From assembly GCF_003324485.1 (NCBI RefSeq), contig NZ_QODK01000003.1, positions 496,001 to 560,000 on the forward strand: a stretch of 64,000 bases of DNA. The letters run 5' to 3'. The position numbers and the translations under genes are program-made. This DNA is from Cohaesibacter intestini (lineage in GTDB: Bacteria > Pseudomonadota > Alphaproteobacteria > Rhizobiales > Cohaesibacteraceae). This document shows, in pieces, positions 1-9,320 of this stretch; position 1 is the stretch's first letter, and the number at the start of each line of letters is the position of its first letter. Below the pieces are notes generated by a model. It saw only the letters and a list, made by a program, of their open reading frames with translations. It was not told the origin of the DNA and made no database searches.

Positions 1-563
1 CTCAGCTCGAACGCCCCGGCACCAGCCATGTCTCGATTGTCGATTCTTATGGCAATGTGGTCTCCCTGACCACCACCATCGAAACCGGTTTTGGCTCACG
101 CGTCATGGTGGGTGGATTCCTGCTCAACAATGAGCTGACAGATTTTTCCCGGACACCAGAAAAGGACGGCAAGCCCATCGCCAACCGGGTGGAAGGGGGC
201 AAGCGACCGCGTTCGTCAATGGCACCGACCATTGTTCTGAAACACGGGGCGCCAGTGCTGGCCATTGGCTCGCCGGGCGGCTCGCGCATCATCAATTATG
301 TTGCCCGCCCGATCATCGCCATTCTCGACCATGGCATGGATCCGCAGGACGCAATCAACATGCCGCATATCGTCAACCGCAATGGCAAGACCGATTTGGA
401 GAAGGATACGTCTGCGACCACGCTCGGTACTGCTTTGGAGGCCAAGGGGCATGAGATCAACATCACCGATCTCAATTCTGGTCTGCATGCCATTCAGATC
501 AAGGATGGCAAACTGATCGGGGCAGCAGATCCACGTCGCGAAGGCGTCGCCCTTGGTGAGTGA
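1..563 (+). CDS. ggt: Gamma-glutamyltransferase, C-terminal part (partial)
   Basis: This is the 3' end of a gene that begins left of the window; the reading frame is open from base 3. The visible 186 residues are the small-subunit start of a gamma-glutamyltranspeptidase, a periplasmic Ntn-hydrolase that cleaves gamma-glutamyl bonds of glutathione and related compounds. The piece PGTSHVSIVD matches the autoprocessing site, and the Thr encoded at 21-23 is the expected nucleophile. GFLLNNELTDF and GSPGGSRI are further family motifs, the latter around the oxyanion and substrate-binding loop. The N-terminal large subunit and signal peptide are not visible. A bidirectional terminator hairpin follows the stop codon. 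Confidence 0.9.
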   Translation, partial: QLERPGTSHVSIVDSYGNVVSLTTTIETGFGSRVMVGGFLLNNELTDFSRTPEKDGKPIANRVEGGKRPRSSMAPTIVLKHGAPVLAIGSPGGSRIINYVARPIIAILDHGMDPQDAINMPHIVNRNGKTDLEKDTSATTLGTALEAKGHEINITDLNSGLHAIQIKDGKLIGAADPRREGVALGE

Positions 564-585
564 TACGGGCCCGCTTCTCAAAATG

Positions 586-610
586 AAAAGGGGCCTTGAT
601 GGCCCCTTTT
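586..610. terminator. Bidirectional intrinsic terminator
   Basis: Perfect arms AAAAGGGGCC and GGCCCCTTTT enclose a 5-base loop. Flanking A and T runs make it usable from both strands. It lies between the convergent ggt and aldo/keto reductase genes. Confidence 0.85.
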
Positions 611-633
611 AACCGTTTGATCGATGGTTGGGA

Positions 634-1458
634 CTATTCGAACTGCAAAGGATCGGGACCGGTACGCATCCCTGCTTCCAGTGCCTTGAACGCCTGCATC
701 TCTGCATCTGTCAGTTCGAAGTCGAACAGATCGACATTTTGCGCCTGACGCTGAGCATTGGACGAGCGCGGAATGACAACACGGCCCGATTGCAGGTGCC
801 AACGCAGAATGACCTGTGCGGGGCTTTTGCCCACGCGTTCGGCAATTGTCCGGATCGGATCCTCATCAAAGGAAGCGCCATTTCCCAACGGGGTCCAGGC
901 CTGCGAAATGATGGAGCGCGCCTCATTGGCAGCGCAAAGCGCGGCTTGTTGAAGCTTCGGATTGACCTCGATCTGATTGACCACTGGCACGACATCGGTC
1001 TCGGCAATCAGTCGGTCCAGATGGTCAGCATTGAAGTTGGACACGCCGATCGAGCGGATCAGTCCTTCTTCGCGCAGACCGATCAACGCTTTCCAGGTCT
1101 CGACATACAAATCCTGCTTTGGTGCAGGCCAATGGATCAACACCAGGTCGAGCTGGTCTACGCCGATCGCCTTGAGGCTGCGTTCGACCGACATTCGGGT
1201 CTTGTCCTTGCCCTGATCACTGTTCCACACCTTGGTGGTGATAAAAACACTGTCTCGGGACAGTCCCGATTGGCGAACACCTGCGCCCAGACCTGCCTCA
1301 TTGCCATAGATATAGGCACCGTCTATCAGCCGGTAGCCGACCTTCAGAGCACTCGCCACGACATCAGCCGTGTCCTCCTTGGGGACATTCCAAACACCGA
1401 AACCGAGCTGCGGGATAGGGTGGCCATCATTCATTGTGAGAGAGGGGATGGGTGACAT
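634..1458 (-). CDS. Aldo/keto reductase (2,5-diketogluconate reductase-like, AKR5 type)
   Basis: A 274-aa cytosolic NADPH-dependent reductase of the aldo/keto reductase superfamily. Visible family features are the GFGVWNVP start, the DGAYIYGNE stretch with catalytic Asp and Tyr, KVWNSDQG with the active-site Lys, the catalytic His in LVLIHWPAPK, GVSNFNADHL, and a cofactor loop near VVIPRSSNAQ. The start at 1458 is chosen because GGAG precedes it by six bases; longer openings upstream lack a ribosome site. The length fits AKR5 enzymes such as 2,5-diketo-D-gluconate reductase. Its place beside a uronate locus suggests a keto-sugar-acid substrate, but the substrate cannot be read from sequence. 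Confidence 0.85.
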   Translation of the reverse strand: MSPIPSLTMNDGHPIPQLGFGVWNVPKEDTADVVASALKVGYRLIDGAYIYGNEAGLGAGVRQSGLSRDSVFITTKVWNSDQGKDKTRMSVERSLKAIGVDQLDLVLIHWPAPKQDLYVETWKALIGLREEGLIRSIGVSNFNADHLDRLIAETDVVPVVNQIEVNPKLQQAALCAANEARSIISQAWTPLGNGASFDEDPIRTIAERVGKSPAQVILRWHLQSGRVVIPRSSNAQRQAQNVDLFDFELTDAEMQAFKALEAGMRTGPDPLQFE

Positions 1459-1536
1459 CTTGATCTCCATTCGGGCTAGGTGCACGGTCTCTAAGCTCAA
1501 CCGGAAGCATCTGCCCTGAAGGGCCATTCGTCAAAC

Positions 1537-2229
1537 CTATTCGACAAAGAAATCCGGAAATTCCTCCCGCACATTCTTCAGCAGCTCGAAGATTTCCGAC
1601 AGATGCTGGTCCATCTGCCGCGAAGCCTCCGACTTGTCACGATTCTTCAGCGCTTCGAGTATGCGAACATGGGCCTGAAAGGCATTGTCGAGATTGAGCG
1701 GCAAGGACCGATAGCGCACCCGATCCATGTGCGCCTTGTGTTCCTTGATCAGGTCCCACGCAAATCCAACACCGGAGCGGTTGTAAATTTCTTTGTGAAA
1801 GTCTTCATCAAGAGTGTGAAAAAGGTCGGAATCATGATCTTGCACAGCCTTGCGCTGCGTTTCGATATGATCGGAGAAGTAGTCCAAGTCCTCTTCACTC
1901 AACTTCTCGCAGGCCACCTTGATGGCTTTTGATTCGAGCGCGCAGCGAATGAAACGCGCTTGCAGAACGGCATTTTCCGATATGAAGGAAATCCGCGATG
2001 CAACCTGAGGACGAACATCCAGAAATCCCATTCGAGACAGTCTGAAAAAGACCTGTCGAACCGGTTGTCTTGAGATTCCAAAGGCTTTCGCGACATCCGC
2101 CTCGGACATCTTGGTGCCCGGCTTGAGGTCAAGCGACAGGATCTGGCGCTGCAATTCATCAAACACCCGGTCCGCAATCGCGGTACGGTTGAGAGAGATT
2201 GGCGCGGCTTGCAGGGGATCGTTCGGCAT
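1537..2229 (-). CDS. GntR-family (FadR/FCD) transcriptional regulator of the uronate locus
   Basis: A 230-aa regulator with an N-terminal winged helix (about residues 15-80; RVFDELQRQILSLDLKPG, then SEADVAKAFGISRQPVR) and a C-terminal all-helical FCD ligand domain. Asp and His residues that could form the FCD metal or ligand site lie in DEDFHKEIY and in the C-terminal HLSEIF region. The start at 2229 has GGAG about six bases upstream, whereas the in-frame ATG at 2241 has none. The gene is divergent from uxaC, and the spacer holds a strong palindromic site. By analogy with ExuR/UxuR it probably represses the uronate operon and is released by a uronate or intermediate. That role is inferred from position. 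Confidence 0.85.
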   Translation of the reverse strand: MPNDPLQAAPISLNRTAIADRVFDELQRQILSLDLKPGTKMSEADVAKAFGISRQPVRQVFFRLSRMGFLDVRPQVASRISFISENAVLQARFIRCALESKAIKVACEKLSEEDLDYFSDHIETQRKAVQDHDSDLFHTLDEDFHKEIYNRSGVGFAWDLIKEHKAHMDRVRYRSLPLNLDNAFQAHVRILEALKNRDKSEASRQMDQHLSEIFELLKNVREEFPDFFVE

Positions 2230-2284
2230 TTCACACTCCATTTGAAGCCATACTAGTGTCAGCGGACTTTACAAACAAGTATAA

Positions 2285-2326
2285 CTGGGATATTAGGATC
2301 CTAGCAATAGAATACTAGGATCCCAG
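2285..2326. promoter_or_regulatory. Palindromic operator region between the GntR regulator and uxaC
   Basis: The segment is framed by CTGGGAT (2285-2291) and ATCCCAG (2320-2326). Inside is the perfect palindrome TAGGATCCTA (2294-2303) and a near-copy, CTAGGATCCCAG (2315-2326). Two similar palindromes about 20 bases apart fit a dimeric GntR/FadR-type regulator bound at a divergent promoter. The assignment to the adjacent GntR protein is inferred. Confidence 0.6.
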
Positions 2327-2387
2327 ATTTTGGTAGCATGGCCTGTCTGAAGCTGCTATCTTCTATGAGGACAACCCGGAGGAAGCG

Positions 2388-3794
2388 ATGCGCAAGCTCA
2401 ACAATGATCGTTTGTTTCCATTGGACAAAGAGACCAGATCGATGGCTCGGGCGCTCTATAGCAGCGTCAAGTCCCTGCCGATCATCAGTCCGCATGGTCA
2501 CACGGACCCGCGTTGGTTTGCCGAAAACGAAGCTTTCCCCAACCCTGCTCAACTGTTCATAACGCCTGATCACTATGTCTTCCGCATGCTTGGCTCGCAG
2601 GGGGTCTCGATGGAAGATCTGGGCGTGCCGCGTATAGATGGTGGCTGGACCGAAACGGACGGACGCAAGATTTGGCGCCTCTTTGCCAAGCACGCTTATT
2701 TACTGCGGGCAACGCCATCGAAACTATGGTTGAGCCACGCCTTCGAAAATGTCTTTGGCTGGACCAACTGGATCAACGAAGACAATGCAGATGCGGCCTA
2801 TGATCATATCGCCGCCTGTCTGGAAAAACCGGAATTCCGTCCACGCGCCCTGTTCGAGCGTTTCAATATCGAAGTGCTGTCGACAACAGAGTCTCCACTT
2901 GATGACCTCAAATGGCACCGTGCCATGCGTGACAGTGGCTGGCAGGGCAGGGTGGTGACTGCCTATCGACCCGATCCGGTGGTTGATCCCCACTTCAAGG
3001 GCTTCGTTGAGAATGTCGAAACCTTCGGGCAGTTGACCGGCGAAGACACCACCACATGGCAGGGCTATCTCAAGGCCCATCGGGTCCGCCGTGCCTATTT
3101 CAAGGAGTTCGGTGCAACATCGTCCGATCATGGACATTTGACGGCACGCACCGAAGACCTCACCACGGCAGAAGCCGAAGCTCTGTTCCAGAAAGCACTC
3201 AAAGGGGAATGTTCAGCGGAGGAGGCTGACATTTTCCGGGGCGCCATGCTGACCGAGATGGCCCGTATGAGCCTTGATGATGGGCTGGTATTGCAGATTC
3301 ATCCTGGCAGCTATCGCAATCACAGCAATCCGGTTTTTGAAAAATTCGGGCTCGACAAGGGGTTCGATATTCCCACCCGCACCGACTATGTTCGGGCACT
3401 GAAGCCTTTGCTTGATGCGGTCGGGATGGAAAAGGCCCTTACCATCATTCTTTTCACCCTTGATGAGAGCGTTTATGCGCGTGAGCTGGCGCCGCTTGCC
3501 GGTGTGTATCCAGCCTTGCGGCTGGGGCCTGCTTGGTGGTTCCATGACAGCGCCGAAGGGATGCGGCGCTATCGCGAAATGACGACAGAAACCGCCGGCT
3601 TCTACAATACGGTCGGTTTCAATGATGACACACGGGCTTTCTGCTCCATTCCTGCGCGCCATGACGTTGCGCGCCGGGTGGATAGTGCATTCCTCGCCAC
3701 ATTGGTCGCTACGGGACGGCTAGATGAGGATGAGGCTTTCGAGGTCGCACACGACCTTGCTTATCGGCTTGCAAAGCAAGCTTACCGGCTCTGA
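2388..3794 (+). CDS. uxaC: Glucuronate/galacturonate isomerase UxaC
   Basis: A 468-aa uronate isomerase (EC 5.3.1.12) that converts D-glucuronate to fructuronate and D-galacturonate to tagaturonate in the cytosol. The length equals that of known UxaC proteins (about 470). [12 protein letters not shown] near residue 35 carries the metal-binding His-x-His of this amidohydrolase-fold family; [11 protein letters not shown] and the C-terminal [17 protein letters not shown] segment are also characteristic. GGAGG lies about six bases before the ATG. It is the first gene of the rightward uronate operon, and the palindromic operator upstream makes control by the divergent GntR regulator likely. Confidence 0.95.
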   Translation: MRKLNNDRLFPLDKETRSMARALYSSVKSLPIISPHGHTDPRWFAENEAFPNPAQLFITPDHYVFRMLGSQGVSMEDLGVPRIDGGWTETDGRKIWRLFAKHAYLLRATPSKLWLSHAFENVFGWTNWINEDNADAAYDHIAACLEKPEFRPRALFERFNIEVLSTTESPLDDLKWHRAMRDSGWQGRVVTAYRPDPVVDPHFKGFVENVETFGQLTGEDTTTWQGYLKAHRVRRAYFKEFGATSSDHGHLTARTEDLTTAEAEALFQKALKGECSAEEADIFRGAMLTEMARMSLDDGLVLQIHPGSYRNHSNPVFEKFGLDKGFDIPTRTDYVRALKPLLDAVGMEKALTIILFTLDESVYARELAPLAGVYPALRLGPAWWFHDSAEGMRRYREMTTETAGFYNTVGFNDDTRAFCSIPARHDVARRVDSAFLATLVATGRLDEDEAFEVAHDLAYRLAKQAYRL

Positions 3795-3823
3795 CGGGCC
3801 ACTTTCTTGGAGGAACCAATATT

Positions 3824-4798
3824 ATGCTCAAGTCTCTGTCTGCCGCACTCGTCGCCAGCGTCGCCATGGTTGCCACAGCATCCGCATGCGAAATCACGCT
3901 GAAGTCTTCCGACACCCATCCTGATGGCTACCCAACGGTTGAAGCCGTGAAATATATGGGTGAGTTGCTCAAGGAACGCACCGACGGCCGTATCTGCGTC
4001 GAAGTCTTCCATTCCGCTCAGTTGGGTGAAGAAAAAGACACCATCGAACAGACCAAATTCGGTGTGATTGATCTGAACCGCGTCTCCTTTGGCCCATTCA
4101 ACAACATCGTTGAAGAATCCAAGGTTGTCTCTTTGCCATATATCTTCAAGGGCGTGGATCACATGCACCGCGTTGTTGACGGCGAAATCGGTGATCAGAT
4201 CCTCGCAGCCTTTGAGCCACACGGCTATGTTGGTTTGACCTTCTATGATGGTGGCGCACGCAGTTTCTACAACAGCGTCAAGCCAATCAAATCCATGGAT
4301 GACCTCAAAGGCATGAAAATCCGCGTCATGCAGTCAGACATCTTCGTTGACATGATGACCGCTCTTGGCGCCAACGCCACCCCAATGCCATATGGTGAGG
4401 TATATTCCTCCATCCAGACCGGCGTTATTGATGGTGCTGAAAATAACTGGCCATCCTACGAGTCTTCCGGTCACTTTGATGTTGCTGGCTACTACACCCT
4501 TGATCAGCACCTGATCGTGCCGGAAATTCTCGTTATGTCGAAAATCTCCTGGGACAAACTGTCCGCTGAAGATCAGGCTGTCGTTCGTCAGGCTGCCAAG
4601 GATTCCACTCCGAAAATGCGTGAATTGTGGGCCGCTCGCGAAAAAGCATCCGAAGAAAAAGTTATGGCTGCTGGCGTAAAAGTCGTTACCGACATTGACA
4701 AGGCACCATTTATGTCTGCCATGGATTCGGTTTACGAAAAACACGTTACCTCCGATAACCTGAAAGATCTGGTCAAGCGCATTCGTGCAACCGACTGA
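3824..4798 (+). CDS. dctP: TRAP transporter solute-binding protein DctP (uronate type)
   Basis: A 324-aa periplasmic receptor of a TRAP transporter. The N-terminus is a clear signal peptide, with a hydrophobic stretch ending ATASA before the mature CEITLKSSD. Family features include the [11 protein letters not shown] region, the middle segment [13 protein letters not shown] with the Arg that usually holds the substrate carboxylate, and [18 protein letters not shown] precedes the ATG. It sits between uxaC and the membrane components dctQ and dctM, so the ligand is probably glucuronate, galacturonate or a related hexuronate. A stable hairpin follows the gene, which would favour higher expression of the binding protein. 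Confidence 0.93.
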   Translation: MLKSLSAALVASVAMVATASACEITLKSSDTHPDGYPTVEAVKYMGELLKERTDGRICVEVFHSAQLGEEKDTIEQTKFGVIDLNRVSFGPFNNIVEESKVVSLPYIFKGVDHMHRVVDGEIGDQILAAFEPHGYVGLTFYDGGARSFYNSVKPIKSMDDLKGMKIRVMQSDIFVDMMTALGANATPMPYGEVYSSIQTGVIDGAENNWPSYESSGHFDVAGYYTLDQHLIVPEILVMSKISWDKLSAEDQAVVRQAAKDSTPKMRELWAAREKASEEKVMAAGVKVVTDIDKAPFMSAMDSVYEKHVTSDNLKDLVKRIRATD

Positions 4799-4812
4799 TC
4801 CTTTCATCAAGT

Positions 4813-4845
4813 GCAATGTCCGCGATTCTGCATCGCGGGCATTGC
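4813..4845 (+). promoter_or_regulatory. Intra-operon stem-loop after dctP
   Basis: The arms GCAATGTCCGCGAT and ATCGCGGGCATTGC pair over 14 positions, with one G-U pair in RNA, around a 5-base loop. No T run follows, so it looks like an mRNA-stabilising or attenuating hairpin rather than a full terminator. It would let the binding protein be made in excess over DctQ and DctM. Confidence 0.65.
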
Positions 4846-4963
4846 CGCCATCATTGATGTGAAGCGGCCGCTTGCTGATTTGGCGAGACCCCGAAAAGCC
4901 ACTTCTTTGTCGGTGCCGGTGTCCCCGCATCCGGTGCTGTTTCCCATGGGTTCGGAGTGAAAC

Positions 4964-5485
4964 GTGCAAGATTTCATGAAATCCGTCGCGAAGGTGATGA
5001 GGCCACTCTCTCAACTCTCGCTTTGGCTGGCCGGTGCCGGGTTGATCCTGATGACTGTTTTTGTCGCCGCTCAGGTGTTTGTCCGCTACGTCCTCAATGA
5101 CTCCATCGTTTGGAGCGAGCCTGCAGCCGTCATTCTGATGGGCTGGTTCATTTTCCTTGGCGCCGCTGTCGGCATCCGCGAAGGCAATCACCTCAGCTTT
5201 GACGTGCTGGTGATGTTCATTCCCGAGAAAGCCAAGCTCATTTTCTACAGTCTGTCCGATCTGGTTGTCGTGGCCTTCGGGTTCGGCATGGCCTGGTATG
5301 GGGCACAATTGATGATTGCGGGTTGGCACATCAAGATCCCGTCTCTGGGCTTCAGCGATTCTGTCAATTTCATGCCACTGGTCGGTGGCGGAATATTGAT
5401 GGTGATTTTCTCCATTGAGCGTCTGGCCCGTAGAGCCGCCGGATTGCCGACCGCCCGTTTCGGCGAAACCAGTATCGAGGATTGA
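4964..5485 (+). CDS. dctQ: TRAP transporter small membrane subunit DctQ
   Basis: A 173-aa integral membrane protein with four hydrophobic segments, the usual DctQ layout. The VRYVLNDSIVWSEPAA region with Trp-Ser-Glu is a DctQ hallmark, and GAAVGIREGNHLSFD follows. Translation appears to begin at GTG (4964), since GGAG lies seven bases upstream; the next in-frame ATG is four codons further in. It forms the membrane complex with DctM, which starts five bases after this stop. Its substrate follows from DctP and the surrounding uronate genes. Confidence 0.9.
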   Translation: MQDFMKSVAKVMRPLSQLSLWLAGAGLILMTVFVAAQVFVRYVLNDSIVWSEPAAVILMGWFIFLGAAVGIREGNHLSFDVLVMFIPEKAKLIFYSLSDLVVVAFGFGMAWYGAQLMIAGWHIKIPSLGFSDSVNFMPLVGGGILMVIFSIERLARRAAGLPTARFGETSIED

Positions 5486-5489
5486 TGCA

Positions 5490-6770
5490 ATGGAAGTCTG
5501 GGTTCTTTTTGGCACATTCTGTGTGCTGCTTCTCATCGGTACCCCTGTTGCCTTCTGCCTCGGGGTCGCCTCATTTGCCACCATCCTCTATCTCGGCATT
5601 CCGCCGGTGGTGGTGTTCCAACGGCTCAATTCCGGCGTGTCCGTGTTCGCGCTGATGGCCATTCCCTTCTTCATCTTTGCCGGTGAAATCATGGTTCGGG
5701 GTGATATTGCCCGAAGGCTGGTCGGACTGGCTGGCGGTATGGTTGGCCACTTAAAGGGTGGTCTTGGTCAGGTCAACATCATGGCATCCGTCATGTTTGG
5801 TGGCATTTCCGGTTCTGCTGCGGCCGACGCCACCGCCATCGGCGGCATCATGATCCCGCAGATGAAAGAGCGCGGCTATGATGTCAATTACGGTGTCAAT
5901 GTTACCGTGCTTGCGGCGCTTATCGCCCTGATGCTGCCCCCATCCCACAACCTGATCATCTATTCCATTTCTGCAGGCGGCAAGATCTCCATCGCCGACC
6001 TTTTCACCGCTGGCATTTTGCCCGGTCTGTTGCTGGCTCTGGCCCTGATGGTCACCGCCTACTGGGTTGCCAGAAAGCGCAATTATCCCACCGAGCCTTT
6101 TGCTGGTTGGAAGGCCCTTGGCTGGATGTTCATCAATGCCTTCCCTGGCATCATGTTGATCGTCATCATCTTTGGCGGTGTCCGGTCCGGTATCTTCACC
6201 GCCTCTGAAAGCTCCTGCATTGCAGCGGTTTATGCGGTTCTCGTCACCACGCTGGCCTATCGCACCATGAAGTGGAATGAGTTCGTCGCGGCCACCAATG
6301 CAGCGGTGCGGACCACGGCGATGGTGTTGCTGGTGATCGGCTGTGCCGCCGCCTTCGGCTGGCTGTTGGCCTTCCTGCGCATTCCGGCTCAGCTGGTTGA
6401 AACCCTGCGCACCCTGTCGGACAATCCGCTGGTCATCCTGCTGCTGATCAACCTGCTGCTTCTGATGCTCGGCACCTTTATGGATATGTCGCCGCTGATC
6501 GTCATCACCACGCCGATCTTCCTGCCAGTGGCCACGGCCTTCGGCGTTGATCCGGTGCATTTCGGTGTGATCCTCATTCTCAATCTTGGCATCGGCCTGT
6601 GCACACCGCCTGTTGGCACCGTGCTGTTTGTCGGATGTGCCGTCGGCAAGATTCCGGTCTGGGAAGTCATCAGAACCATTTGGCCCTTCTACTTCGCGGC
6701 CTTCGCGGTTCTGATGATGGTCACCTATATTCCGGCTCTGTCGCTCTGGTTGCCAAGCATGTTCCACTAA
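5490..6770 (+). CDS. dctM: TRAP transporter large permease DctM
   Basis: A 426-aa, very hydrophobic permease with about a dozen membrane segments, the ion-coupled translocation subunit of the TRAP system. Typical stretches are AIPFFIFAGEIMVRGDIARR, FGGISGSAAADATAIG and ILNLGIGLCTPPVGTVLFVG. The start at 5490 follows dctQ by four bases with GAGG just upstream, and it matches normal DctM length; the frame is also open into the dctQ end, but that extension is not membrane-like. Together with DctP and DctQ it should import a hexuronate for UxaC. Confidence 0.93.
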   Translation: MEVWVLFGTFCVLLLIGTPVAFCLGVASFATILYLGIPPVVVFQRLNSGVSVFALMAIPFFIFAGEIMVRGDIARRLVGLAGGMVGHLKGGLGQVNIMASVMFGGISGSAAADATAIGGIMIPQMKERGYDVNYGVNVTVLAALIALMLPPSHNLIIYSISAGGKISIADLFTAGILPGLLLALALMVTAYWVARKRNYPTEPFAGWKALGWMFINAFPGIMLIVIIFGGVRSGIFTASESSCIAAVYAVLVTTLAYRTMKWNEFVAATNAAVRTTAMVLLVIGCAAAFGWLLAFLRIPAQLVETLRTLSDNPLVILLLINLLLLMLGTFMDMSPLIVITTPIFLPVATAFGVDPVHFGVILILNLGIGLCTPPVGTVLFVGCAVGKIPVWEVIRTIWPFYFAAFAVLMMVTYIPALSLWLPSMFH

Positions 6771-6881
6771 ACTCGTCCGCGGCCTTGGTGCCGCGGATCT
6801 TGGACCCGAAATCCCAGCCACCGGGCGGTCAACCATTCGCCCGGTTCGGCACTCTTACGCAAAATGAACCCGGAGTATTCC

Positions 6882-7199
6882 ATGCATATCCAGTCCTTTC
6901 CCGAGGTTGATGCAGACAAGCCCGTCAGTCGTCAGGTGCTGGCAGACAGCCCGGAATTGATGGTGGTGGTCTTCCGCTTCAAGGAAGTCGGAGCCGAAGG
7001 GGCGCTGCATTCCCATCCCCATGTCCAATCGACCTTTGTCGAGGCGGGTCGTTTCCGTTTCACAATCGACGGGGACGTTCTTGAAGTCGGTCCGGGAGAT
7101 AGTTTCGTCATTCCCTCCCTCGCGGAACATGGCTGCGTTTGTCTTGAGCCGGGCACGCTCATCGACAGTTTCACGCCGCGACGGGCCGACTTCCTTTAA
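6882..7199 (+). CDS. kdgF: Cupin protein, KdgF-like unsaturated uronate linearising enzyme
   Basis: A 105-aa single-domain cupin. The metal-site pattern is visible as HSHPHVQS (His, His and Gln) and a further His in SLAEHGC, the arrangement described for KdgF, which opens 4,5-unsaturated monouronates to 5-keto-4-deoxyuronate. The start at 6882 has GGAG six bases upstream; an earlier in-frame ATG at 6864 does not. It stands directly before kduI, the next enzyme of that route, which supports the call. Other small cupins look alike, so the name rests on both motif and neighbourhood. Confidence 0.75.
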   Translation: MHIQSFPEVDADKPVSRQVLADSPELMVVVFRFKEVGAEGALHSHPHVQSTFVEAGRFRFTIDGDVLEVGPGDSFVIPSLAEHGCVCLEPGTLIDSFTPRRADFL

Positions 7200-7220
7200 T
7201 TCTTCAACGCTGAGGAGCAT

Positions 7221-8048
7221 ATGATGCTGACTGTAAGAACCGTCCACGCAGTGGACCCAGAAGCCGCCAAGGCTTATGACACCGAGAAGCTCAGAGATCG
7301 TTTCCTGGCCGAAGGCATGTTCAAGGAAGGCGAGATCCGCCTGACTTATACGCACTATGACCGGATGCTTGTCGGCGCGGCCGTGCCCAATGGCGGCGAT
7401 CTGCTGCTTGATGAAGTCAAGGAATGTGGCACCAAGTCGGTCCTTGATCGCCGCGAAATGGCTGTGGTCAATATCGGGGATGCGGGCAGCGTGGCTTGCG
7501 GCGGCGAAACATATGCTATGGATCACGGCGATGTGCTCTATCTCTCCAAAGGCCTCGGCGCAATCACATTCTCCGGCATGGGCCGCTTTTACATTGCCTC
7601 CGCACCAGCGCATAAGGTCTTCCCGGCGCGCCTGATCAAGCTCGAAGAAGCTGCAAGCGTCAATATGGGTGCCGCAGAGACTGCGAACGAGCGCACCATT
7701 TACCAGTTTGTCCATCCAACCGTTATGGAAAGCTGTCAGTTGGTTCTGGGCTACACCAAATTCCACGGTGGCTCGGTCTGGAACACCATGCCAGCCCATC
7801 GGCACGATCGCCGCATGGAAGCCTATTGCTATTTCGACATGGACGAGAAGACCCGTGTCTTCCATTTCATGGGCGAGCCAGACCAGACCCGCCACCTTGT
7901 GGTGAAGAATGAAGAAGCCATCTTCTCCCCGCCATGGTCGATCCATTGCGGCGCGGGCACCGGCAGCTACACCTTCATTTGGGCGATGGCTGGCGACAAT
8001 GTCGACTATACAGACATGGATTTCATTGCCATGGAAGACCTGCGCTAA
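7221..8048 (+). CDS. kduI: 5-keto-4-deoxyuronate isomerase KduI
   Basis: A 275-aa cupin-fold isomerase (EC 5.3.1.17) that turns 5-keto-4-deoxyuronate into 2,5-diketo-3-deoxygluconate. The size matches KduI (about 278). Recognisable stretches are WNTMPAHRHDRRMEAYCYF, which holds zinc-ligand residues, FHFMGEPDQTRH and SPPWSIHCGAGTGSYTFIW. Translation could start at either of two adjacent ATGs (7221 or 7224); GAGGAG upstream suits 7224 slightly better. It follows kdgF by 21 bases. Its product feeds KduD at the end of the same gene run. Confidence 0.93.
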   Translation: MMLTVRTVHAVDPEAAKAYDTEKLRDRFLAEGMFKEGEIRLTYTHYDRMLVGAAVPNGGDLLLDEVKECGTKSVLDRREMAVVNIGDAGSVACGGETYAMDHGDVLYLSKGLGAITFSGMGRFYIASAPAHKVFPARLIKLEEAASVNMGAAETANERTIYQFVHPTVMESCQLVLGYTKFHGGSVWNTMPAHRHDRRMEAYCYFDMDEKTRVFHFMGEPDQTRHLVVKNEEAIFSPPWSIHCGAGTGSYTFIWAMAGDNVDYTDMDFIAMEDLR

Positions 8049-8138
8049 AGCGTCAGGCTAAAGGGGCCGGAGGCGCACTGCGCCTTTGGCCTGCGGCTTT
8101 AACAACCCCAAGAGATGAAGCCAATCGGGAGGACCATC

Positions 8139-9320
8139 ATGTTAGAAGGCTGGCGCTGGTACGGACCCTATGATCGTATTTCTCTGCCTGAGATTGCCCA
8201 AACCGGGGCGCGGGAAATCATCACTGCCCTGCATGAGGTGCCCTATGGCGAGGTATGGCCACAGGCGCGGATCGCTGAAATTCGCAGCACCATAGAACAG
8301 GCTGGCTTCAACTGGCCGGTGGTTGAAAGCCTGCCAATCCATGAGCGGATCAAACGTGGTGAGGGTGATCTGACCACGCTTTTTGCCAACTATCGCCAGT
8401 CTATGGCCAATCTGGCAGCCGAAGGCGTCAAGGTCATTTGCTACAATTTCATGCCGTTGCTCGACTGGACCCGCACCGACCTTAAAGCCCCCGTGGCCCG
8501 TGGAGGCTCTTGCCTGCGCTTCTCCGCCGAGAAGATGGCTGCTCTCGAAATTCACATGTTAAAGCGCGAAGGTGCTGAAGCTGACTATTGCCAAGAGGCG
8601 CAGGACAAAGCCAAGGTCTGGTTCCAAGCCGCCAGTGAAGCCGACAGGGAAGAGCTGATGCAGTCGGTCATGGCCGGTTTGCCCGGCGCCTATGATCGCT
8701 ATGACATTGAAGGCTTGCGTGCTGGACTGGCGCTCTATGATGGCATTTCTCGAGACGATCTGCGGACCAATTACAAGCGGTTTTTGGATGAAGTCATCCC
8801 GGCAGCAGAAGAGTTGGGCTTGTCCTTTGCGGTCCATCCCGATGATCCGCCGCGCGATATTTTGGGCCTGCCGCGGATTGTTTCGACCGCAGCCGACATC
8901 GAATGGGTGCTCGCGGCCCATGACAGCCCGGCCAATGGTCTGACGCTGTGCTCTGGCTCGCTTGGTGCCCATCCGGACAATGATGTGCCAGCCATCGCCA
9001 AAGCTTTTGCCGACAAGATCCATTTCGTCCATTTGCGCAATGTCCGCAAATTTGCCGACGGGTCTTTTGAAGAAGCCGCCCATCTGGAAGGCGACACCAA
9101 TATGGCCGCGCTCGTGACCGTGCTGTTGGCCGAGCAGGAGCGGCGACAGGCTGAGGGGCGTGCTGATGCCGACATCGTGTTCCGCCCTGACCATGGCCAT
9201 GAATTGCTCGATGATGCTGCAAAGCAGACCCATCCCGGTTATCCGCTGGTGGGTCGCCTGCGCGGTCTGGCAGAACTGCGCGGACTGATGGCTGGCATCC
9301 ATTTCAGCAGGACCAACTGA
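8139..9320 (+). CDS. uxuA: Mannonate dehydratase UxuA
   Basis: A 393-aa TIM-barrel enzyme (EC 4.2.1.8) that dehydrates D-mannonate to 2-keto-3-deoxygluconate, the same length as E. coli UxuA. WRWYGPYDRISLPEI at the N-terminus, ICYNFMPLLDWTRTDL, SFAVHPDDPPRDILGLPRI and the C-terminal FRPDHGHEL with metal-binding His residues are family signatures. The start at 8139 is preferred because GGGAGG lies six bases before it, while the ATG at 8115 has no ribosome site. Its stop overlaps the uxaA start (ATGA), so the two are translationally coupled. Confidence 0.95.
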   Translation: MLEGWRWYGPYDRISLPEIAQTGAREIITALHEVPYGEVWPQARIAEIRSTIEQAGFNWPVVESLPIHERIKRGEGDLTTLFANYRQSMANLAAEGVKVICYNFMPLLDWTRTDLKAPVARGGSCLRFSAEKMAALEIHMLKREGAEADYCQEAQDKAKVWFQAASEADREELMQSVMAGLPGAYDRYDIEGLRAGLALYDGISRDDLRTNYKRFLDEVIPAAEELGLSFAVHPDDPPRDILGLPRIVSTAADIEWVLAAHDSPANGLTLCSGSLGAHPDNDVPAIAKAFADKIHFVHLRNVRKFADGSFEEAAHLEGDTNMAALVTVLLAEQERRQAEGRADADIVFRPDHGHELLDDAAKQTHPGYPLVGRLRGLAELRGLMAGIHFSRTN

